Below, piece after piece: positions 44,472 through 57,922 of a DNA stretch of 64,000 bases. The stretch is from Entonaema liquescens (lineage: Eukaryota; Ascomycota; Sordariomycetes; Xylariales; Xylariaceae): contig CADCSX010000009.1 in assembly GCA_902805475.1 (NCBI GenBank), forward strand, positions 2,232,001 to 2,296,000, read 5' to 3'. Positions within the stretch are counted from its first letter, which is position 1. Each line of letters begins with the position of its first letter. The notes under the pieces are model-generated. The model was given only the letters and a program-made list of their open reading frames with translations. It made no database searches and had not been told where the DNA came from. The translations under genes and the position numbers were made by a program.

Positions 44472-45487
44472 TCATCCCAGCTCGGCCCTGTCTCTACTCT
44501 CCGGCCACGAACTTGGGGTGCTGTACATCTCATATGATTGTATTTGATCTCTCGATATCGCGTTGCTGTCAGCCTCGGAAGGTGGAAACATGCTATACGA
44601 TGTGACGTGTTTGTCTGGTTGTAACTGAGCCGTCGCGTCGCCCTGCGGTTGAACCTCTTCATGCTTTCGTCGGTTCCGTCGCAAGATTAACACCACAACC
44701 ACTATGGTAATACAGACAAGGGCTAAGCCGCCCAACACACCTCCGACGATAGCACCTATATTAGTATTTGAGCCCGTTGATGGTTGGTTACTTGCTGTAG
44801 ACTGAGGGTTAGAATCGCCTGTGGCCGTTGAACTACCCTGCGTGCTTGTTGGACTCGAACTAACTCCGGCAGTGCTGGTACTGCTTGGAAATGCAATTTC
44901 CCCTGGGGTTGTGGTTGAGAGGAGGTACTTGTCGGTTGCTTCAATATTCCCACATGCGAGATAGGTAAACGTCGTATCGTATTCACTTATACGGAGAAGT
45001 GCCGTGGAGCAATAAGCAGCTTCCGTCAATGAACTACGATACGAGCAAGCCGTTAATACGTGAGGCATCACACATGTGAAGGGGAACCCTCAACTTACCA
45101 GGAGATCGTGTGTTCGTATCCTATCTTTCCACAACCCGTAGAGCATTTCCCTTGATCTGTACAAGCTCCAGCCACTCCACAATCCGCGATGTTCATATCC
45201 GTAAGGCAGAATCCCCATAAACCATTCGCGACATCAATGCGGCAGTCAAAAGGATCGGCGACAGCCCGAGGCTTTGAAGGGTTGCCATCTAGATAAGCAC
45301 AAGTTGGTGACATCTGAGTCGGGATATCCCGCATACGAAGTTGCCCATGACTTCTCCAGTCAGGCTGAGACACGGTAGTCTCGACAATTCTTAATTCTAC
45401 GACCGAGGCATTCTGATAGGCCTGAATAGTAACTATCTGCCAGAATAATAAGGAGAGAAGGCAAGTAATACGAAAATTGACTGCCAT
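44472..45487 (-). CDS. Single-pass membrane protein with Cys-containing ectodomain and Ser/Thr stalk
   Basis: Two exons, 45487..45099 and 45033..44472, give 316 residues; the join EHTIS/CSLTEAAYC supplies a cysteine. It has a signal peptide (MAVNFRITCLLSLLFWQIVT), an ectodomain of about 150 residues with about ten cysteines (CRIDVANGLWGFC, DCGVAGACTDQGKCSTGCG), a Ser/Thr/Gly stalk (about 170-220), and one membrane helix GAIVGGVLGGLALVCITIVV running into LRRNRRK. The cytosolic tail is polar with Tyr residues (YSMFPPSE, YEMYSTPSS). This layout is common among fungal surface proteins of the Mid2/WSC style, but the cysteine pattern is not a standard WSC domain as far as I can see. A sensor role is only inference. 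Confidence 0.75.
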
Positions 45488-47912
45488 ATTGATCGTTCCA
45501 TACTCTGTCGCGCCGACTGGGAAAGAAATGTATAGTGTGAGTCAGGGTCGATGAAAACAAGGAAAAGATAAATCTCCTGGATTCGATAGTTATGCGAATT
45601 AACATGAGAACCAACATGAAAACCAACATGAGTACCGAATGCTACGCCTCAACATACGTACATAATATTTATGCCAAGAAATCCTTCTCATATCTCCTGC
45701 ATCAGCCCTATCCAGTTACTTCCAACAGACAATTAACTCCATACTTATACAGCTAATCGCGTCTTTTTTTTTTTTTTTTTTTTGATAAATATACCTATAT
45801 ATATCAATATATTCATTACGCTTATTTTTTTTTTTTTATTTTTATATCAAAACTTTCGTCCCTACAGAGAAGACTGGTGCTTTTTCATTTTACTTACTTT
45901 TTAGAAGGAAGGAACGTTACAATGCGAGTGGGTGAAGGATCTATATACAGGCATAACTTTCAGCTTGGTATCGCGACCACGAACGGACCATAGAAATTAA
46001 GCAATTAAGCGCGGAACATGGTCGACTTAATTCACGTGAAAAGTTACGGCTAAACAAGATCCCCCTGCAAATCTTGATACAGCCCGTGCTACATCGTATA
46101 CATCTCAGATGGAGCATGATTGGCACAGCCAATAAGCAGTGAATCGTATTGTCAAATCGTCGCCGTTGAAAAATCTAGCTATGTAGGACGGAAACAACTA
46201 AAGGGTAAGCCACTAACGTGCCGCTGCGTCCCTACGATATCTTCCTCGACAATGTATATACATGTAGGACGAACATATCGCGATTTTTGGAGTGATATAT
46301 TGCCGAGTCTACCTAGATATATGGTTAGTCCGTATTAATCGAACAGTAGCAAGGTGAATATATGTGGGCGAATATGTGAGTACTAGTTCGTCTTCCAATC
46401 ATGGGTTCGAACTTTTTACGTATCAATGACGGACCGACATCAAGCCACGAGGCTTGAGGGACAATATCTCGATACGATACCTGGAAATACTTACAGGAGA
46501 TCACAGTCTTAACGGACTTCTTCATAAGACTGAGATAGTTCTTTGCCCTCCACCTCGAGGCCATCGATATTCATTAATAGATATAAGCGTACAAAACGAA
46601 TCGTAAGGCTCGCCTAACTTGACTCTCTCGCCACCACTCTACCTCACTAATGTGACACAAGATGAAAAACTAACTCCTACAACCCCATTAGTGCCGAATA
46701 TAGTACGACTGTCGTCTCTTTAAACAATGTCATCATATGTGTATCTAATCCTCGAGCTGATACACCAACGAGTCTTCTGATAGGTAGGCATAACTTGCGG
46801 GCTGAACTAGATACACGTCGATTACGGCCTGACGTTCTACGACGTCTGGGTTCCACGGGCTCTCCTAGGGGGGTTGTTTTTCGACATCCTACAAACTATC
46901 AACTGGAACAGCGCGTGGAACCTGTCTCTGGAACCATAAAGCAGCGAGAGGCTGGGAAGAAGACTTCCATTTTAGGCCTTCGCGTGCCGGAATGGACCTT
47001 CGGCTTATACAGCTTGGCCGATACCCGGGGAGCAGTCAAGCCAATATGAACCTGACAAGATTGAATTCCAGGGACAGGGGAGGTGGGTGCTGCTCAGGAG
47101 AGCCAAGTGTACTCTGTAAGGACCTGCGGCGAACCGGCCATGGGAGCAATCGCAGTCGTACGGTTAGCGAAATCTGAGTGTTCTGACGAGGATGCATCTA
47201 AAACAATGATGGCCAAGATGCATACGTCGCGATGGACAGTAGGAAGATGGGGAAGTAATAAAAACCCAGCGGGTAGACGAGTCATCCGACGTGATGGCGT
47301 GTATACCAAGCTTAGAGGTAAAATGTGACGGTCGTAGAATAGAGTATTAACCTATACCAACTAGTGATATAAGAGACATTCGACGGCTACGGACATATAA
47401 CTTCTTCGAGTTATAAAGTCAACTGGACTATATCCTAACTCATGGACAAATGTTGTGTATATATTTAACCGATAATCCCGGATATGGTTCTGATGGCGTA
47501 TGATGATATACACGTGAAAGGGACTTGGAACGATGATAGTTGAAATCAGAGTACTATTTCGCACCACGTAGGTTGAGCTGGGCAAATAACAAACCCGTGA
47601 ATTCACCCCATCGAGCTAATGCATTAGGAAATTAAAAATAGAACTCATTTGCATGCTAGATTGGCTGATTCCGTTTGATATGGAAAATACCTAACGTCTA
47701 GTGGGAGTTATATGTAGAAACTAGAAAGATCACGAAAGCTACAAAGTTTAGGGGAAGTGAGCATTAAAGTTGAACGCTGTACGTTAGGTAATTTTGCTTA
47801 AAAGATAATACGTGCGCGCTTTGCAATTGCTATATAGTACATCATAGCGAAGCGATCGTCATTCAATGATCCAATGGTCAACGTTGGAATCAACTCTAAT
47901 TGGTCTACATAT
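45488..47912. other. 2.4-kb gene-free interval
   Basis: Between the membrane-protein gene and the tRNA. It contains two long poly-T runs and several short frames near 46795-47330 without recognisable domains. A B-box-like GGTTCGAA near 46406 lacks any tRNA fold. Confidence 0.5.
45764..45838. repeat. Two poly-T runs
   Basis: A run of about 20 T at 45764-45783 and about 13 T at 45826-45838, separated by an AT dinucleotide-rich spacer. Such runs are prone to length errors. Confidence 0.85.
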
Positions 47913-48018
47913 GCCTTGGTAGCTCAATTGGCTAGAGCGTGGGACTTTTACAAATCTAGATAATCCAACTGGATTCTTAGGAATCCCAAGGTTGCGGGTT
48001 CGACCCCCGCCTGAGGCG
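47913..48018 (+). tRNA. tRNA-Lys (anticodon UUU) with a 32-base intron
   Basis: The acceptor arms GCCTTGG and CTGAGGC pair with wobbles. The D arm is AGCTCAATTGGCTAGAGC. The anticodon stem TGGGA/TCCCA encloses the loop CTTTTA...A once an intron of about 32 bases is removed after the base following the anticodon, the standard eukaryotic position. The T arm GCGGG TTCGACC CCCGC is perfect and supplies the B box. CCA is not encoded, as expected, and T-rich sequence (AATCTTTTG) follows as a Pol III terminator. The anticodon TTT reads lysine AAA/AAG. Confidence 0.93.
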
Positions 48019-48316
48019 CTTAATCTTTTGCCAATTATTTTTATTTCGTATGCTTTGGGTTTTTAATGGCCATGTTCATATTATTATATCATGAGAGCAC
48101 ATAAATTACAAGGTTCCATGAGAACGGCCCCAGTCGCAGTTACCTACCGGGTAAATCCCAAACTGGGTCCGTAATTGCTGTACCGAGCTCCCGCAAAAAT
48201 CCGATAGGTACCCGAATACTTATCAAAAGCTCCGTCATGTTTTATCACATCACCGAGCTACACTACTACATATAAATGCACGTACAGATGCAACTCCGAT
48301 CAACATCGTTTCTGCC

Positions 48317-49915
48317 ATGATGTCCAAGAACTTACCAATTAGACGCCTCTTAGCCCAGGCTTCTAGAGTCAGCGTGTTAGACACGTGCGCTACCTTGTCC
48401 GTAGCTCGCTCTCCAGCCAGGAGATGTCTGCATGGCACGGCTTCCCGTCTTACAGATGGAGTGTTTCGCGGCCTCACGGATGACCGTCTGCCAATGCCGT
48501 GGATAGAAGCATTGAAGCTGCAGCAAGAAGGAAAAAATATAGCCTCCGACGAGGTTCAATCTCAGGAACGCGATCTAACCCCGAAAAAAATGAGCGACAG
48601 CTATCATCGAGTGGTGCTTCCTCTCGGTCGTGATCCGTGGCTTAGCGACACCTATATCAACTCATCCGGTCACATAAGGTCTTAAGCCCACCTCTCTAAT
48701 CTGCTGATATGTCTGACTGAGACTCTAGGTTAGGCACGATATTCATGGACCTTGATGCTCTGTCAGGTGTCATTGTGTATAAGCACACTGGGCCGGGAGT
48801 AGCTGTTGTTACCGCTGCGCTGGACAGGATCACCATTGCTCACCCGCTAACCGAAATTTGCGATCTCGAATACAGCGGGCAAGTTACTTACGCGTCGGGG
48901 CGGAGCAGCGTAGAGATTACCTGCAAGGTCGCTAGAGCCAGGGATGAAGGCGAACCCAGCAAGCCGGAGGATGTGCTGCTAACATGCACCTTTACCATGG
49001 TGGCTTTGGATCCCAAAACCAAGAAGCCAGTCAACATACCCCGGTTGGAATACACAACCCCCGAGGAAGAGAAGATCTTCAAGGCCGGAGAAGCCAAAGC
49101 ACTAGCCAAAAAGCAAAAGCACAAGACTTCACTTCTCGAGACGGAGCCCAACGACCCAGAGTCAGCTCTTATTCACAAGATCTGGCTTAGACAATTGGAG
49201 TATCATGACCCGAACAATAGTCTTCGACAACCTGGCAACGTCATCGCCATGTCCAAGACGCAGCTCTCAACCGCATCCATCATGCAGCCGCAATACCGCA
49301 ACCGGCACCAGACCATGATCTTCGGAGGCTTCCACCTGAAGCAGACGTTTGAGCTGGCGTTCTGCTGCGCGGCGAGTTTTGCGCACGCGCGCCCGACCTT
49401 CATCAGCGCCGACCCGTGCACCTTCCGGAACCCGGTTCCCGTCGGCAGCGTCCTGTACTTGACCGCGACGATCGTGTATACGGACCCGCCGCTCCTGGAA
49501 GAGGACGGCAGCGAGCCCGGGCAGAAGGACTCGAAGAACCCGAATACGCGGCTGCACGTTAGGGTGGATAGCAAGGTGAGAGATGTCGAGCACGGGAATG
49601 CAAAGCCAACCGGCCAGTTCAACTATACCTTCTCTGTGCCCAAGGACGTTAAGGTTCTACCACGTACGTATATAATTAATCTATTTCTTATCGTTCCCTG
49701 TCAAGTTTATACCGCAGACTATTTACTCGCCTTTTTGGAACGCTCTTGTAAAAACATATATCTGACATTGTGCTTTAGACACGTATGAAGAGTATATGAT
49801 GTACATCGACGCTAGAAGAAGAGTGCAACTCGCAGACATACAAGATCACGAGGAGCACGCAGACGCAAAACTTCAAGATCATCGACTATCGGATAACGTC
49901 AACCTTACGGAGTGA
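48317..49915 (+). CDS. Mitochondrial acyl-CoA thioesterase, ACOT9-like
   Basis: Three exons, 48317..48678, 48729..49663 and 49779..49915, code 477 residues. The N-terminus (NLPIRRLLAQASRVS, RSPARRCLHGTASR) is a basic mitochondrial presequence. Two hotdog-fold halves follow: the first around RLGTIFMDLDALSGVIVYKH with RITIAHPL and the second around HQTMIFGGFHLKQTFELAFC with VPVGSVLYLTATIVY. The double hotdog with these GxxxMD(L)D and FGGFL-like blocks is characteristic of ACOT9/Ach1-unrelated fungal thioesterases, which hydrolyse acyl-CoA to free acid and CoA. The last exon adds the conserved HTYEEYMMYIDARRRVQ. Splice joins are in frame, with donors GTCTTA (weak) and GTACGT. Chain-length preference cannot be told. 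Confidence 0.88.
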
Positions 49916-50230
49916 GCATGGTGATGATTGGCTCAATACTAGCCCATAGTTCATCAGGTTCAACTTCCGCAGAGGGTGCTAGGACTGTCATCATGTATAA
50001 GTTAATTCCTGTAAATTTAGATGGAAGCCTTGGCCGGTTAGGGGTATAGACCAATAAACTTATATAAAAGGTACGCTTTCATGTTAGTAAATATATTGGT
50101 ATCTTCACGAGCATTGTAAGGCACATCTATATAGTCGAATGTAGCATCATATTGTTGTTTTATATGTACAAGGTTAAAGCTGGTAGATACCCCATTTCGA
50201 CATACTGATACATGGCGTCTCGCACAGATA
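49916..50230. other. Short convergent intergenic stretch
   Basis: About 315 bases between convergent genes; AT-rich 3' UTR sequence. Nothing else seen. Confidence 0.5.
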
Positions 50231-51491
50231 CTAGACTCTGCCCTTCATCCGCGAGAGCTCCGTGTTCTTCCGAACAAAGCCGTGGCCCTCGAGAGGTAGA
50301 TCTCTCTTCTTCAGCTCCTCTTCTATGAGCTTGAATCTTCCAACCGCCTTCTCCTTATCACCGCGCGTGAGGCGCTTCGTCGCGAAGGATACATTGGGAA
50401 TCTGCACGAGATCTTGCCGGCGCTCCTGGATCTCCTCAGTCAGGGTCTTGAGCTTAGGCGGTTTTTGCACGGTGTGGATTAGTGACCGGGCGTCTGTAAT
50501 GGCAGATAGCTGGTGGTCGTGGACCAGGTGCCCGGTGAGCTGGAAAACTCGCTTTGTAACCTGGGATTGCCGCGTTAGTCTACTGTCCGATAAATCTTTA
50601 CTGGAATTTGGAACATAGGAACTCTACGATGATACAACTTACAGCGAATTTGATCCGAGGGTCCGATAGAGACACGGCCTTCCATCCATGGCCCCAAGCA
50701 CTCTTGTACTCCTGTGCCTTTTCTGCTGGGAGTACGGGCACGCTCGTGCTTTGTTCAACGGACTCCTCGGTCGTAACAGGTTCGCTCTTTTGGACCAGCG
50801 AGTCTAATACTGCAGACACGTCCCCATTCAGCGACACAGCGCCGTCTGCGGCTATGTTGATCTCAACGCTCAGGAGACGATGTAAATCGTCTTCCCCAGC
50901 TATCGGCCAAGCTTTCACCAATTCATCTTCCCTCCCCGCCTGTTTCAGCGCAAACGCCTCTATAACCGCTCGCCGTACCGAAGTCTCCAAGACGGCGGGA
51001 TCAAGAACCGGATTCAGCGGCTTGAAACCGACGAAATCGGCGGTCCAGTTCTCCGGTCGGTCCCACCAGTTTCGCAGCCCACCAACTTTCTCCAAGCCAT
51101 CCGCTGTTAAGGCCGGTACGTATGTGGGATCTGAGATATCGTCTAATCGTTCAGCATAGCTACGCTGAGGTGGGGGAATATATGTCTGCCACTGCTGCGG
51201 AAGATAACTTTCTGCTTCTTGTATCTCCTCTTCGGTCGGCTCTGGAACCTCTAATTTTTCTACCTTTTCGACTTCGGGTGTAAAACTCTCGTCCTTTGTA
51301 GTCGGCTGTTTATCGGTCGAGTAGAACCGGAGGACTGACGAGCGTTGAAAGGTCGTCGGTATCGGCTTACGGTGCGAGGTTGAGATGGTCTGAGATGCAG
51401 GCGGACGTTGACCAACTAGAGGAGCAATTGAAGAGCATGGCGTTGAGATAGATAAGCCGGAGGGCCGTCTTAATCGAGATATCCGCCGCAT
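50231..51491 (-). CDS. Mitochondrial large-subunit ribosomal protein L50 (mL50)
   Basis: Two exons, 51491..50643 and 50560..50231, both phase 0, code 392 residues. The start MRRISRLRRPSGLSISTP is Arg/Ser-rich, a mitochondrial presequence; a slightly longer reading begins at a non-ATG codon. Residues about 90-180 include YLPQQWQTYIPPPQRSYAER and LRNWWDRPENWTADFVGFKP, conserved in fungal mL50. The middle (LETSVRRAVIEAFALKQAGR) is the acyl-carrier-like helical region typical of the L50 family, and the end WGHGWKAVSLSDPRIKFAVTKRVFQLTGH continues to a basic tail RLTRGDKEKAVGRFKLIEEE. It would act in the mitochondrial 54S subunit. The intron lies between IKFA and VTKR with donor GTAAGT. Confidence 0.82.
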
Positions 51492-51809
51492 TGTAACCAA
51501 TTGAGAAAACTATGGTGGTTGATAAAGGCCTTGAACTTTTTTCGGTATCGCGATGCTTTAGCTATAAAATTCCCCAAGTACCAATGTATAATTTCGTGGG
51601 GCTATGTGGGGCTTCAAGCCACAGGTACATTACGTACCCTAGCAGCTTTCTACCTCCAATGTACCTACTTATCTATATAACAACCGCCTTATCGTCGCGC
51701 GCGGATGAGTTCCTGACCCGATGTCGTCGCTTGTACCTATTGGTCGCAACTCAACTTAACAGTCAGTATACCTTATAAATATACATGGCCATTCCATGAT
51801 CGCGACACA
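51492..51809. other. Divergent promoter between L50 and a small membrane protein
   Basis: About 320 bases shared by two divergent genes. No TATA box is clear. TACCTA-type motifs occur near 51655-51670. Confidence 0.5.
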
Positions 51810-52375
51810 ATGCGGCTCCATCTCTATATCCTCTTCATAGGGGTCTTCGTCTCTTACGTCGTCGCGGCCTGTAAGCAATGCCCAGCTCAATCAATAATAC
51901 ATATCCTGCCCTATTAGCCCATGCTAATTTGTCTTCTATAACTACAGCCGCCCCAACGTTCTGTAAATGCACCTGTTTCAAGAATAGCACCTTAATACAA
52001 CTCGGTCCTCAAAGTGATTCCTCCTTCGGCAGTCCCGAGCATCCAGCATCTCCACATCTCGAAGAGCGCGCCGCCTCGGCCTCCTGCACCCAATGCACCC
52101 GAGCCTTCTGCCTTTCGCAGCACCTCCCCATCTGCAAAGATGCCGAAGAAACCGACGTGCTCACCACCTGCTTCCAGCGCGACAGCCGTAAGGACCAAAT
52201 CATCGTCTGGGGTTTCATCCTAGGCACTACGAGTCTTCTAGGATGGGCAGCTGCTAAAAGAGTTGTCGAATTTCGCGAGGGCAAGAAAGCTGCTTCCCTA
52301 GGGTTAGGCGGTTCCGGTATAGGGAGTAGAGGGGACGAGGTTCCGCCCAGGATAGGGGCGTTTATATGCCCGTAG
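51810..52375 (+). CDS. Small Cys-rich secretory-pathway membrane protein, uncharacterised
   Basis: Two exons, 51810..51870 and 51948..52375, give 162 residues. Exon 1 is essentially the signal peptide (MRLHLYILFIGVFVSYVVAA). The lumenal part opens SAPTFCKCTCFKNSTLIQLG and later has SCTQCTRAFCLSQHLPICKD and TTCFQRDSRKD, nine to ten cysteines in CxC and CxxC pairs, which suggests disulphides or metal binding. A membrane helix follows (QIIVWGFILGTTSLLGWAAA), then a short basic tail. I believe similar proteins occur across Sordariomycetes but know no function. It shares a divergent promoter with the mL50 gene. Confidence 0.7.
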
Positions 52376-52860
52376 GTAATGATGATGCGCAGAGACCAAA
52401 TAGGTGAAAGGCAAAATTGCGGTTGGAACGGATTTGGTCTAAATTATTAAGACCCCGGCATTGCAAATGGCGTTTGGGGGGGGTTCTATAGAAGCTACAC
52501 AGAGGCTACAACTCTAATCTACTGACTACGTTTAGTTTAAAATACAGCCATTGGCGTAGACATTGAAGGAATCGCTGTACGGTAAGCTGAGTGTGATCTA
52601 ACAAGCGAGAAGAAATCAAGTGTTTGTCTAATTTTGGAATCACCTATTACGCCTAGTCTTTTTTTGTGTTTTCCCATTCAAGTTCCTAGATCGTTGAGTT
52701 GATTTTCCGGGTACCTACCACCATGATAGTTATCAATCCTCACATATAGGTCAGAACCGCTGCTTTTGTCCACAACCGAAATCACTGAGCTAGGTGTCAC
52801 CTGTCGGCGCGCCCGAAACCAATCATGCTCACAAACCAATGTACTCCCGCCGGGAGGTGT
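52376..52860. other. Convergent intergenic stretch
   Basis: About 485 bases between convergent genes; 3' UTRs expected. A seven-base G run occurs near 52477. No gene seen. Confidence 0.5.
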
Positions 52861-54283
<1,423 letters not shown>

Positions 54284-54891
54284 CGTGGTGAATGGGATGG
54301 ATGGGTGAGCAAAGTGTTTAGGGGTATGTAAGAATACTCGATTGCCCGAGCGGTGAATGGATAAGTACCCGAGAATCGAGGGGCGTAACAAGAGCTGTTT
54401 GCTGCGGACAATCCGAGTTGCGGATAGTTGCGTGGTGTGCGGTATAAGAGCCGTCGATTTGAGGTGAGTCAGACTGTTCAGAAACCCCAGGGCGAAAATT
54501 TGATAATGAAAGGAATGCAAAGATTTCGAGTATTTTTAATTCCTTAGCCCCGACCTCTTGGGTCTCGATTTCCAAAGCTCTTTCAGTCAAAAACCTAATA
54601 AGTATTAAGACCAATTGGTCGAATTGGTTGATTTTCTTGTTTGGTGAGCTGGTGTAAAAAAAATAAGTAGGTAGGAAAGTTTAGTCCGAATATGAAGACG
54701 TTGACACCATGTACGTAAGGCGAAGAATAATAAGAAGCTACTACCTTCAGGTACGATTACTAGGTTACCTAACTACTTTCCCTAACACCAAACCTCTAAT
54801 ATGGAAGGATACCTCTGAACCAATGATAAATTTTGACCAGTAAATTAGTTCGCATGGAAGGTCCAAGGTACTACGTAGATGCAATGGTATT

Positions 54892-54916
54892 GTACGTCCA
54901 GTACGTCCAGTACGTC
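54892..54916 (+). repeat. GTACGTCCA tandem repeat
   Basis: Almost three copies of a nine-base unit, the third incomplete. Confidence 0.8.
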
Positions 54917-55099
54917 TCAATGTCCCAGGGTTTTCCAATGTTCGTAAGGTGAATGTGGGGTGCTTTTTACGAATGGAGGGGTACTACTACCCTATACATT
55001 ACTTATCACTTATCCTCAATTGGGTATTACGTACATACGTACCTTGTACCTATCCCTATCTATTAAGAGGTACTATGCTTTGTACTAATAACTGAAAAC

Positions 55100-55131
55100 T
55101 TTTTTTTCTTTCTTTCTTTCTTTCTTTCTTT
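55100..55131 (+). repeat. (TTTC)n microsatellite
   Basis: A T run followed by six or seven tandem TTTC units. Confidence 0.85.
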
Positions 55132-55780
55132 GTGGTCCACTGGTGTGCGCTCTTCGCTCCCTTCAACATCGTAAGATAGACGCATTGACACCGCACCAAT
55201 AGTTACGAAACTCCTATCACACCGCTTTCGTGAGAGTCCGTGGATGTTTGCAGACATATTACTGGTTGTACCAAGCTCCCTCGAGCTGCTCATACTCATG
55301 GCTTCGTTCACTTGAATCCTAGATTAAAACTCAAAACGTGAATGTTTGAGGAAGAAGAACAAAAACTTGGTATGATAATTCGTACCTTATTTCGTCAGCG
55401 TATCCTCCAATATTCGATGTTGCTTATAGCCCATACCGACGTCATTAGGGTATGGAGACTTAATTGTGATGTCCTCCGGCCCAAAACTGTGTTCCTAGCC
55501 GGCGGCAAAACACTACTTATAAGATTGAATTATTACAAGATAGGACAGATCGATGAAGCTGTTCCAGTCGGCATATTATAATATATCTTACATGGTTGCC
55601 TCATCGAATTATGTACTTCTTCATTTCGTGACATTACATTCCTTTAGACCTTCTTTTGACTCCAGCCTTCTTTACTCTCTTAATTCGCTATATATCAAAT
55701 ATAATTTCAAATATAAGCTAGGCTGTATTAGATTAATAACTGTTCAGGAACCAGCCCTACGGCTAAATACCATGATACTA

Positions 55781-55810
55781 ACAAGGCAAAACAAGGCAAA
55801 ACAAGGCAAA
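55781..55810 (+). repeat. (ACAAGGCAAA)3 tandem repeat
   Basis: Three exact ten-base copies, about 170 bases before the SGNH hydrolase start. Confidence 0.9.
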
Positions 55811-55978
55811 ATAACGGCGGAGGTATATTATCCGTTGCTCTAAACCTCGGTAACATCTTGTAATTGTTGTAATAAGTATCCAAGCCGCCGCCATGGAGAT
55901 GATAGATATCTCTCTTGTGCCTTGGCGCTCATCTTCTTATTACTTGTTGCTAACATGACCTCCGCGTCTTCGTCAACT

Positions 55979-57393
55979 ATGCTGAGAAGCCTCAGCTTCC
56001 GCTTCTCAATCTTAACCACTTGGTTACTATGGTGGTCCTTGTGCATTGATGCACGCCCTACTTGTAATGTCCCCCGTCAGGAAGAAGATTCCCATTGGGT
56101 AGCAACATGGACCTCAATGCCCCAGCTGGTGGAACCCAATAACATGCCGCCCTCCCCATTCGTATGTTCTGCTCTTTCTCGTTTAGCGAGTTGAGAATCA
56201 GTTATCTAACCGTGAGATTAGTCGGGCTCGGCCGCCTTTAAGGATGCCACTCTTCGTCAGACGCTTCATCTCTCCATAGGTGCAGAAAGACTCCGCTTCC
56301 AGATCTCCAACACATTTGGTGGGAGTGACCTTCCCATCACAGAAGCATCCATTGCCCTGCCAACAGGAGGTAAAGCTGGTGTCAACGGCATTGATACGGC
56401 AACGTTGAAGGGCCTCACTTTTAATGGCTCGAGTTCGGTCACGATTCCTAGGGGTCAAGTTGCCTACACTGACCCGGTCGATTTCAAAATTGACCCTCAG
56501 GCTACGATTACCGTCAGTCTTTATTCGCAGCCCGGTCAATCTGGAAGTAGCATTACTGGGCACCCAGGCAGCCGAACAACGTCTTGGATGCAACAGGGTA
56601 ATCACCTGAACGCATCGACCGTTACAGGAGCGAGCACAGCGCACTGGTATTTCCTCACAGCCGTCGAAGCTTGGGCTCCGAAGACGACTGCCGCCCTCGT
56701 AATTCTCGGCGATAGCATCACAGATGGCCGAGGAAGCACTGACAATGCCAACAACCGGTATGGTTATGATCTATATTATATCTAGTAACCTTACTAATAA
56801 ATCCTCCTAGATGGCCTGATCTGCTCTTAGCTAGGATGCAGAAAGAAGGAATCACCGACGTCGCCGTGTGCAATCAAGCAGCAGGCGGCAATACTGTCCT
56901 TACCGGTGGTCTTGGGCCGCCGCTCATGCAGCGTTATAAGCGAGATTTACTTACAACTGCCGGCGTTAAATACGCCCTCATTTTCGAAGGCGTTAACGAC
57001 ATTGGAGGAGGGTCTGCGGACTCGGGGACGCAATCACGCATCGGAAATAGTCTGACGTCGTCTTTTAAGACAATTGCCCAGGATGCGAAAGCGGCTGGCT
57101 TGACTGTCTTTGGCGCAACAATTACACCATTTGGCGGAAATGGACAAAGCTATAGCAACCCGGCCAGAGATCAAACGAGGCAGACGGTGAACAAATGGAT
57201 TCTAGGCGGTGGAGATGGCAGCTTTGACGCCTCAATCGACTTTGCTAAAATCCTGGCTAACCCCTCCAACGCAGCCAACCTGGCTTCTCAATATGATGGT
57301 GGCGATCATCTACACCCCAACGTTGCTGGTTACCAGGCGATTGCTGACCAATTCCCTCTGGATATTTTCAAGGCCAATGCTACCACGTTGTAA
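55979..57393 (+). CDS. Secreted SGNH/GDSL-type esterase
   Basis: Three exons, 55979..56161, 56222..56757 and 56811..57393, give 433 residues. A signal peptide is likely (MLRSLSFRFSILTTWLLWWS); an in-frame ATG eight codons upstream is the alternative start. The N-terminal domain begins DSHWVATWTSMPQLVEP and continues FKDATLRQTLHLSIGAERLR and FQISNTFGGSDLPITEASI, a beta-sandwich region that precedes the catalytic domain in this family. The SGNH blocks are clear: LVILGDSITDGRG with the nucleophile Ser, the Gly block around AAGGNT, FEGVNDIGGG with the Asn, and DGGDHLHPN with the catalytic Asp-x-x-His. It should be an extracellular esterase or deacetylase acting on plant polysaccharide or lipid; the substrate is not readable. 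Splice joins PF/SGSAAF and NR/WPDLL are in frame. Confidence 0.88.
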
Positions 57394-57922
57394 AGGGTAT
57401 CTAGGTACTCAGGCTAGTTAGGATCTTTTATATGGAATATTCGGAAATCTACAAATCATTCCAGCTTTAAGGTCGCTAGTGTAGTACCAACAAGGGAAGG
57501 GAACACGAATGATTTACCGAAGTATCAAACACTCAGATGGCTAGTCGTAGTTTGACATGCTTTGTCGACCGTTCTTAGTAAACTACCAAGGGTGTTAAAG
57601 GCGTTCCTAATTGTGCCTGAGACTTGATTATCAGCTAAGCAGAACAATATAACGCAATGAAGACTAAGAACATTAAGTATATTTGAGAGCAAAACTTCGG
57701 TTACTCCACCTAGTGAAGTGCGCATTCATTGAAATATAAGATAAAGCATTCGTTAACAATTACTTTGTAACGAAATAGAGACTCGATTTACTTGCCTATA
57801 TAAGTATGCCTGCTCCTTAACTAGACCAGTATCCCAACAAGACGTCGAACTCCTTTTTGTGGCGAACCAAACAGATAGTTATCTGTTGGAATATCCGAAG
57901 ACGGTCAGATTTAATCGATAAT
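57394..57922. other. Intergenic stretch
   Basis: About 530 bases between tandem plus-strand frames; no feature recognised. Confidence 0.5.

Larger units (their letters stand above)
54284..55978. other. Intergenic, repeat-bearing divergent region
   Basis: About 1.7 kb between the divergent DAHP synthase and SGNH hydrolase genes. It carries a GTACGTCCA repeat, a TTTC microsatellite and an ACAAGGCAAA repeat (listed separately). No gene is supported. Confidence 0.55.

Noticed and set aside
46400..46415. GGGTTCGAAC, B-box-like
   Set aside because: No acceptor, D or anticodon arm can be folded upstream; not a tRNA.
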